A DNA stretch of 64,000 bases, taken from contig OX578149.1 in NCBI GenBank assembly GCA_951213105.1, forward strand, positions 2,939,106-3,003,105. Direction: 5' to 3'. Position numbers and translations under genes: made by a program. Within the stretch, counting starts at the first letter, position 1, and each line of letters begins with the position of its first letter. The notes under the pieces are model-generated. The model was given only the letters and a program-made list of their open reading frames with translations, did no database searches and was not told the DNA's origin. Shown piece by piece: positions 48,523-60,059 of this stretch. The stretch comes from Amaurobius ferox (taxonomy: Eukaryota > Arthropoda > Arachnida > Araneae > Amaurobiidae).

Positions 48523-48523
<1 letters not shown>
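47720..48523 (-). repeat. Penelope-like non-coding end with hammerhead-like motif
   Basis: No frame is conserved. The minus strand contains GGCCTGATGAAGAG and a distal GCCA that pairs with TGGC (48184-48232), the same layout as at 12507 and 10692. The segment lies between (TA)n tracts, like other Penelope-like ends. Confidence 0.45.
48184..48232 (-). ncRNA. Hammerhead-ribozyme-like motif, degenerate
   Basis: TTGGC, then CTGATGA, a hairpin with AGAG/CTCT arms, then GCCA. The CTGATGA box is intact but the GAA box after the hairpin is not. Probably a decayed copy. Confidence 0.35.
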
Positions 48524-48570
<47 letters not shown>

Positions 48571-48640
48571 CTGTGACGATACAGCCACATGGCCGATTAT
48601 ATATATATATATATATATATCGGCCATGTGGCTGTATCGT
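48524..48640. repeat. (TA)n tract and perfect 22-bp inverted repeat
   Basis: (TA)n at 48524-48569 precedes ACGATACAGCCACATGGC at the start of the left arm (48576-48597). The right arm (48619-48640) is its exact reverse complement, with a 21-bp TA loop. It looks like two element ends joined head to head at a TA microsatellite. Confidence 0.85.
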
Positions 48641-48930
48641 TGAGCGAAACACATTTGGAACCTCTGTGGATGCAAAGATCCTTGAAAAGCTGGATCTACA
48701 GAGGTTCTATCCAATTTCATATTTTCGGATTGCATCTTTTCTTTTATTTTTATTTTTTGTCATTTTAATATTTTGAGCCTCCAGATTTTGACAATCCTCC
48801 GATGTTTGAACTTGATTTGTATGTATCGCTCTTGAAAGTTGATAAATTCATGTGTATTATTGATAATTTATAATTAAGATCATTTTGCCTTATATGGTAG
48901 CATTGTTTTCCTTTGTTAGATGTTTCCTTT
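48641..48930 (+). repeat. Family G repeat, copy G2
   Basis: Matches 20028-20180. It contains a strong hairpin GGAACCTCTGT ... ACAGAGGTTC with an inner AGATCC/GGATCT pair (48656-48708). The hairpin is retained in G1 in spite of base changes. Confidence 0.6.
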
Positions 48931-49035
48931 TATATCCTCTTTACTTAATTTTCCTCCGTATTGTTTTTTAACCAGGGTATGACACTGATCATGTTTTAAA
49001 TAAGTCTTACTATTTTTATTTATTTTTATCTTTAT

Positions 49036-49066
<31 letters not shown>

Positions 49067-49286
49067 ATGAATATTACCACAGAAACTCGTAAACAACTCG
49101 TAAACATCGAATTTGGGATGGTGCTGTTCTTTTCTCTTATCGGCATTATGGCTTTGAATTTGCTTCTATGGTGATGTTAATATTACTTGAATTGTATTTT
49201 TTTATTTTTGCATAATTCTTATTATTACATTTCAAATATATATATATATATATATTTGTTTTTATTTATATTTTATTTATTTTTAT

Positions 49287-49317
<31 letters not shown>
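48931..49317 (+). repeat. Penelope-like 3' end fragment and (TA)n tracts
   Basis: Positions 49105-49200 (CTTATCGGCATTATGGC, TCTATGGTGATGTTAATATT) match 10735-10820. (TA)n tracts lie at about 49037-49060, 49234-49255 and 49290-49317. Confidence 0.5.
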
Positions 49318-49321
<4 letters not shown>

Positions 49322-50279
49322 TATATATATATATATCGACTTCACTCGTCTAACGACTCTTTCTACTTGTCGTTTTTCTCTTGTCAATTCATAATGTGCG
49401 TTATGCCATGTGAATGTGCCTTGTACCTGTATTTTGTCAATGACCGACATTTTCTATTGCACATAACTGTGTTACACCTTCTCTTATAATGTTTAGTATA
49501 TTGCTTCGAGATGTTAGGACAATGCATTTACATATGTGACCATTGTGTTTTAGAGTCAGTGGATCAATCAGAGCCACACATTTGAAAGTTTTATCAAAAA
49601 CTAAAATTAAATTGGATAATAAGTATTTGGTAATATAAAATTGTAAATCCAATGGTAGAATGGAAGTAGTAACTCATAATACACTATCTTAAAATTTGCC
49701 TACAAAATACAATGAAATAAAAGAAATTCAACCATAAAGAGGAAATTATAAAACGTAATGCAGGTCATAAAGACAAAGACAATCAACAAATTTAAAAAGT
49801 CAGAAATGAAAATAGGGGGAAAAAAAAAATCAAGCATAAAAGCTTGCACGTGGAAGAGCTCTAGGCTTAAAAATGGTTCATATCGAAAAAATTCTTTTTA
49901 AATTCCATATATCCCTTCGAAATGAACTCAAAACTGCTTGTTTCTGAAACACAAGATAGATTTTATCTATAAACTTGTTTTATATAGACGACAAGCATAA
50001 AGAATGGAAAAAAATAAAGGAAATATAAATACCTTAAAATACACCTCAAAAGTACAACCATGACGAGCATTATATGACTAGACCAATGTTGCCATACGCA
50101 GAAATGAAAAGAAGTGATCTGTTGTTGCCAAAGAGAGTCATAAAAACCGTACTGCGCAAAGGCAATAAAATGAGATACTCTACAGTTAAAGCTGCAAAAT
50201 AAAAAGATGAAAATATATTATAATGTAAATTCAAGAGAATGTAGTAGTATGGCTAAAATAAGATACTAAGGAGAGATTA
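49318..50279 (-). repeat. AT-rich stretch, probable 3' region of Penelope-like copy P6
   Basis: Lies downstream of the P6 RT fragment in its reading direction and begins at (TA)n. No frame or RNA motif was identified with confidence. Confidence 0.35.
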
Positions 50280-50505
50280 TGAGAATTTTAGGGTAATCGA
50301 AACTTATTAACTATACCATTTACTAAATATGCTGGATATTCATAAAATTTACTGGTCATTTTGAGGTTATTAATGTGTAAAGCATGAAATTTTTTATCTG
50401 ATAATCTATAAATTCTAAAAAGTTGATTAAGTATAATATTTTTAAACAATTGAATCGAGTTGCAGGAATTAAATGGTAATAATTTATTAATATATTATAT
50501 GTCAT
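50280..50505 (-). pseudogene. Penelope-like C-terminal fragment P6
   Basis: Translation of the minus strand, with shifts, gives an NSCNSIQLF-like block, KNIILNQLFRIYRLSD and HINNLK, closely matching the C-terminal part of P4. The RT palm is missing. It is joined head to head with P7. Confidence 0.6.
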
Positions 50506-50514
50506 TATATATAG

Positions 50515-51565
50515 AACTATAATGTCATTTGGTACTAAATTCAGGTTACCTTCATGTAATAATTCTAAACAAGTCTTAAAGTCAATCAATCTTTACCTTG
50601 ATAAATATATTTATGAATTAGCTTCTAAATATGCTCAGTCTTTAAAGACATTTAATATGTGGAAATTTACTATTTTAAGATCTATTAAAAATGCCATTTG
50701 TAGTATCAATTTATCTAGATCTATATATAATATGGATAATATAAAACACTCTGTTAATGATTTACATAGATCTTTTGTTATTACTTATGTTGATAAAGCC
50801 TCTAATAATTATGCTATTATCTGTAAAAAATTCTATATGCAATATCTGTTAGATTATTTAAAAAATAATAGTCTATTTAAACCTGATTCACACTCTGTTA
50901 ATAATATCAAATTGAAAATTATCAATATGTATAGTGATTTAGATATTAATAATAAATTTTTGAAATTTCCATATATTGTGCTATACCTAAATTTCATAAA
51001 AATCCTATTAAATTTAGAACTGTAACGAGTGGTCATAATTCATACTCTACTACTGCTAGTAAATTATTACTAAATTATTTAAATGTGCTAAATAGTAATT
51101 TACGAGATTCTAGTGATAACTACATTATTCTAAATAATAGTAAAGAATTAAAAAATAAATTAAAAACACTTGATAAAATAATAGGATTTCAAACTTTTGA
51201 TTTTAAAGATCTATTTAATAATATTAAGATCACTGATCTTTATGATGTCATTTTAGCTTTATATAATGCTTATAATCAATCTCATCTTACTAAATTTACC
51301 AATTTTCCTAAGCTTCTCCATTTTGTTCTTTTCAATAATTATATTTTTCAAGGTAATAAATTATACTTACAAGTTTCAGGGGTACCACAAGGTGGCTGTA
51401 GTAGCAGTATGTTAGCTAATTTATACCTATATCAATATAAAAAATTCTTTACTTCAACATATTATAAAATTTACAGATATGTAGATGATCTGATTTGTCT
51501 TGTATTTACTGATAACTATGTCAAAAAGAAGTATAATATAGAGAATCATCCATCAAGAGGAGAAT
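50515..51565 (+). pseudogene. Penelope-like reverse transcriptase P7, N-terminal and palm part
   Basis: The best Penelope-like copy. Frame 50522-51025 holds the N-terminal region with FVITYVDKASNNYAIICKKF. A single frameshift near 50995 leads to IPKFHKNPIKFRTVTSGHNS and then the frame ending at 51567. That frame has TFDFKDLFNNI (RT motif 3), SGVPQGGCSSSMLANLYLYQ (motif 4) and IYRYVDDLICLVF with both catalytic Asp. It stops soon after, so the thumb is lost. All RT catalytic residues are present, but the shift and truncation make it inactive. No GIY-YIG domain is seen. Confidence 0.8.
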
Positions 51566-51825
51566 AAAATGCATACGTCTAGGCATCAAGCTTCAACTTA
51601 TATCAATGGTGAGAATTCAATCAATGGTGAGAATTAAAAAACAAAAAAATAACCAAGCATTAAAGTGATACAAGCAAAACATTAAAACTGTCAAATGTAT
51701 TTTGCATTGTCTTACTTTATTACTTTAATACCATTAGTATTTCTAACTATGCATACTTGCTAAATGTACTTAACTCTTTTAGTTTGCTTCGGTATTTATG
51801 AAATTTTCAATATATATATATGAAT

Positions 51826-51870
<45 letters not shown>

Positions 51871-51980
51871 GGAAATAAGACTACGTTCATGAAATAGTCC
51901 TCCCATTCATTTTCAAAAATTTTCTTTCATTTCTTTTCGTATTTTACTAATTATGCTTAACTTTTGGACATATATATTTC
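51566..51980. other. AT-rich spacer with (TA)n and a family C scrap
   Basis: (TA)n runs lie at about 51826-51856. Positions 51870-51919 (GGAAATAAGACTACGTTCAT) are a short piece of a family C arm. Confidence 0.5.
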
Positions 51981-52700
51981 TGTTGAAAGTAAGGTAGGAA
52001 ATAAGACTTTAATGAAATAGTCCTCCCATTAACTTTCAAGAAGTCACACATTTTATATTTTATACGACCCCCTTAGACAAATGTGGTCAATCAGAAATTT
52101 TTTATTTTTAATGCAACAAGATCATTAAATAAAACCGCATATCTGTATCTTTAAAATGGAGCGAGTTATATTTAATTGAAAATTGAAAATTGAATGGGCA
52201 CCCTATATCCAATTAGAAATGTAAATATGTGACATATCACAAAAAAGATAAAACTGTATGATAATGCATAGAAAACATTTTTGCGAATTCCGCGTAGGCT
52301 CACGAAGCAATCACGGATTAAGTACTTTTCAATAACTAAGTTCTTTTTTAACAATTAAGTACTTTTAAGTATTTTTTTTTATCTAAACAATTTCCATCGT
52401 CAATTTGTATAGGATCCCTAATTTCACTGATGAAACAGCCTTTCACATGGTTCGGAAAGTTCAATTTTTTTCTTAATCATAATTTGATTTTAAAGATACA
52501 AATATGCGGGTTTTTTTAATGATTTTGTTGCATTAAAAATAAAAATTTTCTGATTGACCCAATGTGTCTAATGGGGTCGTATAAATATTTAAAAAGTGTC
52601 ACTTTTTGAAAATGAATGGGAGGACTATTTCATGAACGTAGTCTTATTTCCTACATTTTTTCAATTTCCATTGCCCATTTATCTCCAACAGGCCAAGAAT
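51981..52700 (+). mobile_element. Family C palindromic element, copy C3, nearly complete
   Basis: The left arm (51981-52140) and the right arm (about 52525-52690) are inverted copies containing GGAAATAAGAC, and TATACGACCCCCTTAG opposite the inverted GGGGTCGTATA. The centre (52140-52500) holds no open frame shared between copies. The outer 30-40 bp with the CAGGGTGTCC end are lost. This copy shows the uninterrupted site where B1 inserted into C2. Confidence 0.75.
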
Positions 52701-53343
52701 TAAAGTTGAGGGAGGGAACCAATAGGATGTTTTCTATCTTCTTTCTGCGGTGGTCATTTCCTGTACTATTTTCTTTATTTCTGTAAAAGAAATGCTAGTA
52801 TTACGCTTAGAGTGGATTCATGATATCGATGAAGCATTGAAAATATTAATTTCTCTTACTTAGAAGTCACACACTTGGAGGGTACAACGAGATTGGGTAA
52901 CTACCTTTACTCTGCCGAATACTGCAGTATATATATATATATAATAAAAATTATATGAAAGTCCAGTAATAGAATAGAGAGAAGTTGTAACTCTACACTA
53001 GACTCGTTTAAAGCTACACTCGTTTAACTACACTCGTTTAAAGTTCTATTCGCTTAGCTCCAAATAAAGGATATAATAACAATAAATAATAATAATTAAA
53101 ATTATGTGGTATTCCATAAAGGTTCTACTCCTGAAAGATCAGAGGAAAGGTTTCAGCATAATAATTATATCATTAGAATTATAATAGCATCATTATCATG
53201 TTGTTAGATACAAACCTTTGCAACACGTTATTGGAATAGACTATTTAAAAAGAAAAACATGCGAAATAATGCAGGTAAGGATGAAAATTTAAGCAGGTTA
53301 ATTAGATTAAGCAGAATCATTAGATATCAATATGCAAAAGAAA
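52701..53343. other. Unassigned region
   Basis: AT-rich. Three TACACTCGTTTAAA-type repeats lie at about 52997-53045. A short (TA)n tract lies at 52927-52943. No coding motif. Confidence 0.35.
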
Positions 53344-53953
53344 AAATCTGATGTGGGCAACACATGACTTTCCTTATATAATGTAATGAATTTACTACTT
53401 TTACTGTAAAATAAATAGGTTTTTCTTATAGTAGATACTAATATTCTTTCCAAGATATTGAATTTTCGTCAATGAGTCGTCATTTCATTGATTTAGCGTC
53501 ATTTTTATCCATTGGGCGAGATTTTCATTAATTTGGCAACATTTCAAAAAGTCGCCAAGTTAGCGGCATTCCGCCCAATTTGTCGCCAAAATCTCGCCAA
53601 GTGTTATGGAAAGAGAAATAAATTATTCTTATAGCAGATAAATGACTATTGGCGTTCATATGCAAAAGTATGACTCAAAGTATCTTTTATCATGAATGGA
53701 AAGAGCTAGATCCACGAAAATGATATCACCCAATTTATCGCATGATATTACATATGAAAAGTGAACAAGTTTCTCAAAAGGAAATATTTTTTTTTTATTT
53801 ATATGACTTTTTGATAATTTTTTTGAAAAATGTGCAATATCTCGAGAACGGTTCATGTTAGCGTTCTAAAATTTATGTCAATCGTTTTCTAATGAAAAAT
53901 GACATAAGAAATGTCTATTAGCGTAACTTTATTAGTGCTTTTGATTTTTTTCA
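53344..53953 (+). repeat. Family A repeat, copy A6, truncated
   Basis: Starts TCTGATGTGGGCAACACATG and runs to TTATTAGTGCTTTTG, where it switches into family D. The (AC)n and hairpin end of family A is replaced by that of family D. Confidence 0.8.
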
Positions 53954-54282
53954 AAAGGATACAAGCAATTTTTGCGGGCCATTTCGCTAAAGAAGGCGGG
54001 TTCTTTTATCCCGAATCGTACCCAAAACTAATCAGCACCAGATTCGCCCATAAGTGACTTACCTACCCAATTTTATGAAATTCGGTCCATTATTTTTCTA
54101 GTTAGAGTAGATACAAAATCTGCACAGACAGACACACACACATACAGACGTCACGCTAAAAATAGTTTTTTCGTATTCTAGAGGTCTCGAAACGTGTAGC
54201 TCCGTCAAAAACTCAAGTTGCGATTTTCGACATGATTCCAATACTTTCCCTATACATTACCATGTATTGCAGGGAAAGTAAA
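53954..54282 (+). repeat. Family D repeat end, copy D4, fused to A6
   Basis: Matches the end of D2 with the (AC)n run (54130-54143) and the terminal TTTCCCTATACATTACC hairpin. Because A6 supplies the other end in the same orientation, A6 plus D4 together look like one chimeric element. Confidence 0.7.
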
Positions 54283-54477
54283 AAATTATTTTTTTTTAAT
54301 TTAGTGGAATAAGTTGTAGGCAGTCAGCCCTAAGTGACATGACCATCTAAATCTCCATTTCGAGAATAGAACACGTTAAGAGATTTGTTAGCACAAGGAT
54401 GACGAAATGGCAGAATCACAGAATTCAAGAAAATGATAAGAGAAGGCGGCTAGCCAGGTTTCTATAAGATAATCTTT

Positions 54478-55418
54478 ATTACTTTCCTTATATACATAAT
54501 GTATAAGGAAAGTATTGTGACGGGGTCGAACATTCGAATTCGAGTTTTCGACGGGAGAGCACGTTTCAAGCACATTTCAAACACCCTGATCACGAATCAA
54601 ACATTTTTGAAGTGATGTCTGTGTGTGTGTGTGTCAGTGAGTCTGTGGAGACGATAACTGACGAACGAATGGACCAATTCGAACGAAATTTGGTACAAAA
54701 ATTACAATCCGTAAACACTGGAAGCCTATTGTTTTTATACGCAATGGAATGTTCAGAACCCCCCTAAATTATCGAGTGCAATTTTGAAAATATCGTCAAA
54801 AAATCAAAATCGCTAATAGAGTTACGCAAATAGACATTTCTTATGTAATTTTTCATTAGAAAATGATTGGCATAAATTTTAGAATGCTAACATGAACCGT
54901 TCTCGAGATATTGCCCATTTTTCAATGTACGAGTAATACCATGTAATACCATCACTTTCAATGTAATACCATCACATTTAATGTAATACCATTACTTTTC
55001 ATATGTAATACCATGTCATAAATTTGGTGACATCATTCTCGTGGATCTAGATCGTTCCATTCATGAAAAAAGATACTTTGAGTAATACCTCTGTATTTGA
55101 AAGCCAATAGTCATTTATCTGCTGTAAGAATAACTTATTTCTTCTTCCATAACGCTTGGCGAGAATTTGGTGGAATGTTGCCAACCTAGCGACTTTTTTA
55201 AATGTTGCTAAATTAACGAAAAATTCGCCAAATGGATAAAAATCACACTAAATCAATGATGACGACATGAAAAATGACGACTCATTGACGAAAATTCAAT
55301 ATCTTGGAAAGAGTACAAATAACTACTATAAAAATAATCCATTTTTTTTTTTACTGCAAAAGTAGTAAATTCATTGCATTATATAAAGAAAGTCATGTGC
55401 TGCCTACATCAGATTTTC
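54478..55418 (-). repeat. Family A repeat, copy A7, with local tandem expansion
   Basis: Complete, from the ACTTTCCTTATA hairpin to CTGCCTACATCAGA. It contains about four copies of a 17-22-bp unit resembling TTTCAATGTAATACCATCAC at 54940-55012, not seen in other copies. Confidence 0.85.
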
Positions 55419-55449
55419 TTTGCATTGTTCCCGGAATCCCATTTTAAAC

Positions 55450-56395
55450 CAAAAAAATCTGATGTGGGCAGCACATGACTTTCCTTATATAATGCAATGA
55501 ATTTACTACTTTTACAGCAAAAAAATAGCTTCTTCTTATATTATTTATATATATTCTTAAACAATAGATACTTATATACTTTTCAAAATATTGAATTTTC
55601 GTCAATTAGGCGTTATTTTCATTGATTTAGTGTCATTTTTAACCATTTGGCGAGATTTTCGTTAATTTGGCAACATGTAAAAAAGTCGCCAAGTTGGTTG
55701 AATTTTGCCAAATTCGTCTCCAAAATCTCGCCAAGCGTTATGAAAGGAGAAATAAGTCATTCTTATAGTAAATAAATGACTATTGGGGTTCAAATACAAA
55801 AGTATTACTCAAAGTATCTTTTCTCATGAATGGAACGAGCTAGATCCACGAAAATGATGTCACCCAATTTATCGCATGATATTACATATGAAAAGTTAAC
55901 ATGTTTCTCAACAGTTAATATATTTTTTTAATTATGGGGATTTTTTGATAAATTTATTTGAAAAATGTGCAATATTTCGAGAACGGTTCGTGCTACAGTT
56001 CTAAAGTTTATGTCAATCGTTTTCTATGAAAAATTACATAAGATATGTCTATTTGCGTAATTATATTAAAGGTTTTGATTTTTTGATGACTTCGCAAAAT
56101 TTCACTCGAAAATTTGGGGGGGTTTTGAAGATTCGATTGCGTTTAAAACAATAGGCTTCCAGCATTCATGGATTGTGATTTTTGTACCACATTTCATTCG
56201 AATCGCTCCATTCGTTCGTGAGATAACGTCTCCACAGACTCACTGACACACACACACACACACACACAGACATCACCTCAAAAATGTTAGATTCGTGATC
56301 AGGGATGCTTGAAACGTGCTCTTTCGTCGAAAATTCGAATTCGAATTTTCACAATATTTTCCTTATACATTATGGGTATAAGGAAAGTAATAGTC
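55450..56395 (+). repeat. Family A repeat, copy A8, complete
   Basis: Begins TCTGATGTGGGCAGCACATG and ends with the ACTTTCC-type hairpin. An (AC)n run lies at 56248-56270. With A7 it forms a large inverted pair around a spacer of about 30 bp. Confidence 0.88.
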
Positions 56396-56446
56396 CGACC
56401 TCTGTAATACTTGTATTTCTGTTTTATACAAATCTGCATTTTTTTA

Positions 56447-56487
56447 CTTTCCTTATATACATAATCTATAAGGAAAGTATTGTGACT
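56447..56487 (-). repeat. Family A repeat, terminal fragment A9
   Basis: Only the terminal hairpin ACTTTCCTTATA/TATAAGGAAAGT and a few following bases are present. Confidence 0.7.
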
Positions 56488-56555
56488 AATCTGAGGTTAA
56501 AGTAGGTAGCAATCTAGAGGCTAATCTGAGGTAAAAGTAGGTAGCAGGTGGTCAA
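56488..56555 (+). repeat. Short tandem duplication
   Basis: TAATCTGAGGTTAAAGTAGG at 56487 is repeated, with one change, 33-34 bp downstream at about 56521. Confidence 0.75.
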
Positions 56556-56623
56556 TCAAAGGGTCAGTCTGGCATGAGAGGGTTGAGAATGCGGAGTCCA
56601 CTTCGACGATAATAGCTTGCCAT

Positions 56624-56697
56624 TTCGACGGTAGCTCAACGGTAGAGCGTCGTCCGGCCAGTTCGAAGATTCAGGGTTCGATTCCTGGCTGGAGCAG
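56624..56697 (+). tRNA. tRNA-like pseudogene or SINE head
   Basis: A box TAGCTCAACGG (56632-56642) and B box GGTTCGATTCC (56675-56685) are perfect and correctly spaced. The acceptor arms do not pair (the 3' side is CTGGAGC) and the T stem has a mismatch, so a functional tRNA is unlikely. No tail or target duplication was seen. Confidence 0.45.
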
Positions 56698-56993
56698 GAA
56701 GGCTCTTTACACAGCTAAAAATGAAAAATCATTTGAGAGGCATTTTTACTTTTTGTATCTTTTAATTATAAATTGAGGACTACCTTCTAAATGATAAACG
56801 CGATGATTCGGGAAGTTTCCGTAAAATTGAAGCATACAGGAAAATGTAGCACTTTTTTAAAATGTTGCTAAAGTGGAGTCCCAGTTACTTTCATTCATCT
56901 TGCATAACGAACCCAATCGATTTAAAATGTCATATTTGCGCATGCAATTCAAAGCTATTAGAACAGGAACATTTCGTAAACTTCTGTAGAGAT
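56698..56993. other. Unassigned segment
   Basis: No repeat or frame recognised. Confidence 0.3.
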
Positions 56994-57946
56994 ATTACTT
57001 TCCTTATATACATAGTATAATGTATAAGGAAAGGATTGGGACGGGGTCGAACATCCGAATTCGAGTTTTCGACGGGAGAGCGCGATTCAAGCATCCCTGA
57101 TCACGAATCAAACATTTTTGAAGTGATGTGTGTGTGTGTGTGTGTGTGTGTGAAAGTACGTGTGTGTGTCAGTGAGTCTTTGGAGACGATACATGACGAA
57201 CGAATGGACCGATTCGAGCGAAATTGGGTACAAAAATCACAATCTGTAAACACTGGAAGCCTATTGTTTTCATACGCTTTCGAATGTTCAGAACCCCCCC
57301 TAAATTTTCGAGTGAAATTTTGAAAAAACCGCCAAAAAATCAAAACCGCTAATAAAGTTACGCAAATAGACATTTCTTATGTAATTTTTCATTAGAAAAC
57401 GATTGACATAAATTTTAGAACGCTAATATGAACCGTTCTCGAGATATTGCACATTTTTCAAAAAAATTATCAAAAAGTTATATAAAATTAAAAAAAAATA
57501 TTTCCTATTGAGAAACATGTTCACTTTTCATATGTAATACCATGCGATACATTGGGTAATATCCTTCTCGTGGATCTAGCTCGTTCCATTCATGAAAAAA
57601 AATACTTTGAGTAATACTTTTGCATTTGAACGCCAATAGTCATTTATCTGCTGTAAGAATAACTTATTTCGCCGTCCATAACGCTTGGCGAGATTTTGGC
57701 GACGAACTGGGCGGAATGTCGCCAACTTGGCAACATTTTTAATTGTTGCCAAATTAACAAAAATCTCGCCCAATGGATAAAAATGACGCTAAATCAATAA
57801 AAATGATGAGTAATTGAAGAAAATTCAATATCTTGGAAAGAATATAAGTATCTACTATAAGAATAATTTTTTTTTTTTAACTGTAAAAGTAGTAAATTCA
57901 TTGCATTATATGAGGAAAGTCATGTGTTGCCCACATCAGATTGTTT
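56994..57946 (-). repeat. Family A repeat, copy A10, complete
   Basis: Runs from ACTTTCCTTATATACATAG to TGTTGCCCACATCAGA. (GT)n lies at 57127-57152. The open frames over the (GT)n part are shared with other copies only as repeat sequence. Confidence 0.88.
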
Positions 57947-58017
57947 TAGTATGGGGATAAGAAAATATAGCAAATACAATGAGCCGTGACCCGTAAAAAA
58001 TATATTAAGAATTTATT

Positions 58018-58985
58018 AAAAACTAGCAGCACACCCGTTCTTCGTACAGAGTCTAGAATATAAACTTAAAATTCACGATCCTGTGCGAATTCCTGTAGTA
58101 TACTGAATGACATTGTTAATCGAAATATTTAATTGAATGATCGCTTCTACAAAGAAGTTTAAGAATACCGTTGAAGAATGACCCGTTTGTAAGCAAATTT
58201 GCAAAAAATATGAAATTGAACCAATAGATGCAAAATAAAAGCGCACAAATTATATGGGACCGGTACTACTTATATTCGAAAATGACCCGTATTGCAATAT
58301 GCATTTTAAAATCTTTGCCAAAGTAAAACAAATGACGTAATAAATTGAACATATCAATCATCCCGTCATCTTTAAACCTAAAGGCCGTGATCGATTCCAA
58401 TATATACCAATATATGTCAAAATATGTGTCAATATGCCTTTACTACTTATAGTCTCGTAGATTAGAAGATATACTCGTGCATTTGTAAAAAATGACCCGT
58501 ATTACGTACAATATATGAGTTTCAACCATTTTTGCCAAAATAAAACAGATGCATTATAAATTGAAAATATCAATCATAATAATGTTTGAACCTGAAGACC
58601 GTAATGGATATAATCCAGTTAAAACTGCAATATCAATGATATTTATTTTATATACATACCTTTATTATTTAAATCGGAAAAGATTTAATAAACATCGTTT
58701 GTCACATCAACACATTGGATTTAAATCCATTGCTAAGCGATATGATATCATTTTCTTCAAATAAATAGGCATAAAAACTAATGCTGACATAATGCTATCT
58801 CTACGGAAGGTTTAATTGTGCATTTCTAATGAATATTCCTTCTCCTAAAAATTCGAAACATGGACTCAATGTTAAGTGGGGGTTATTCGAAGTGTACCCC
58901 GAACATTTCATCGAATTCGGTGCAGCCGTTCTCCCATGATGATGAGACAGGCAGATTTTCAATTGAATTTATATAGTATGTAGAA
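58018..58985 (+). repeat. Family F interspersed repeat, copy F2
   Basis: Starts ACTAGCAGCACACCCGTTCT and ends near AATTTATATAGTATG after CAGCCGTTCTCCC and a GAGACAGGCAG block. It matches F1 throughout, including the TTATTTAAATCGGAAAAGAT block. Non-coding. Confidence 0.7.
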
Positions 58986-59157
58986 TTTATATAGTATATT
59001 GAATATTATGAATTTAACTAAAAGAGCTGAAATTAAAGTTGAAGAGACATTGCATATCACCTGATACTCATTATAATACTTTGAATGAATACTAGATTAA
59101 GGATTGAATGGAATGCAAGTCAATCAAATGAAACAAGACACCCACCTGAAGGAAATA
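58986..59157. other. Unassigned segment
   Basis: AT-rich, no motif. Confidence 0.3.
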
Positions 59158-59416
59158 AAAAAATCTGATGTGGGCAGCACATGACTTTCCTTACATAATG
59201 TAATGAATTTACTACTTTTACAGTAAAAAAATAGTTTTTTCTTATAGTAGATACTAATATTCTTTCCAAGATATTGAATTTTCGACAATTAGTAGTCATT
59301 TTCATTGATTGAGCGTCATTTTTATCCATTTGGCGAAATTTTTGTTAATTTGGCAACATTTCAAAAAGTCGCCAAGTTAGCGACATTCCGCCCAATTTGT
59401 CGCCAAAATCTCGCCG
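59158..59416 (+). repeat. Family A repeat, copy A11, truncated
   Basis: Only the first 260 bp from TCTGATGTGGGCAGCACATG to CGCCAAAATCTCGCC are present. Confidence 0.8.
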
Positions 59417-59603
59417 AAACTTTATGTCCATCGTTGTTTTAAAAAAATGTGGAACTAGATAGACTTTTTTGAAATTCGAGCGAAATTTATATTTTCTTAA
59501 TATGCCAACCTAGGACACAATTTGACATAATGATGCATTAGGGGGGTTATTTATATTTCAATGATCACGAAACAGTTTCAATCATTGCGGTGACACAATT
59601 ACC
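59417..59603. other. Unassigned segment
   Basis: No recognised content beyond possible degenerate family A sequence. Confidence 0.3.
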
Positions 59604-60059
59604 TTTCCTGCAATACATAGTCATGGATAGGGAAAGGATTGGAATCCTACCGAAAATCGCAGTTTTTGACGGATCAACACGTTTTTGGACTTCCAGAATA
59701 CGAAAAACTATTTTTAGCCTGACATCTTTCTGTACAATGTATGTATCCACTCTAACTCAAAAACGAATGGACCCAATTTCATAAATGTGAGTAGGTAAGT
59801 CCCTTATGGGTGACCCTGGTGCTGATTCGTTTTGGATACGATTCGGGATAAAAGAACCCGCCATTTTTTGCGAAATGGCCCGCAAAAATGGCCTGTATCC
59901 ACTCTAGCTGAAAAACGCATCGATCCAATTTTACAAAATTGGGTAGATAAGTCACTTGTGGGTGACCCTGGTACTCATAAGATTTTGGTACGATTCGGAA
60001 AAGGACAACCTGCCTTTTTTTGCGAACGGCTCCTCAAAAATCGTCCAAATCTAAAATAA

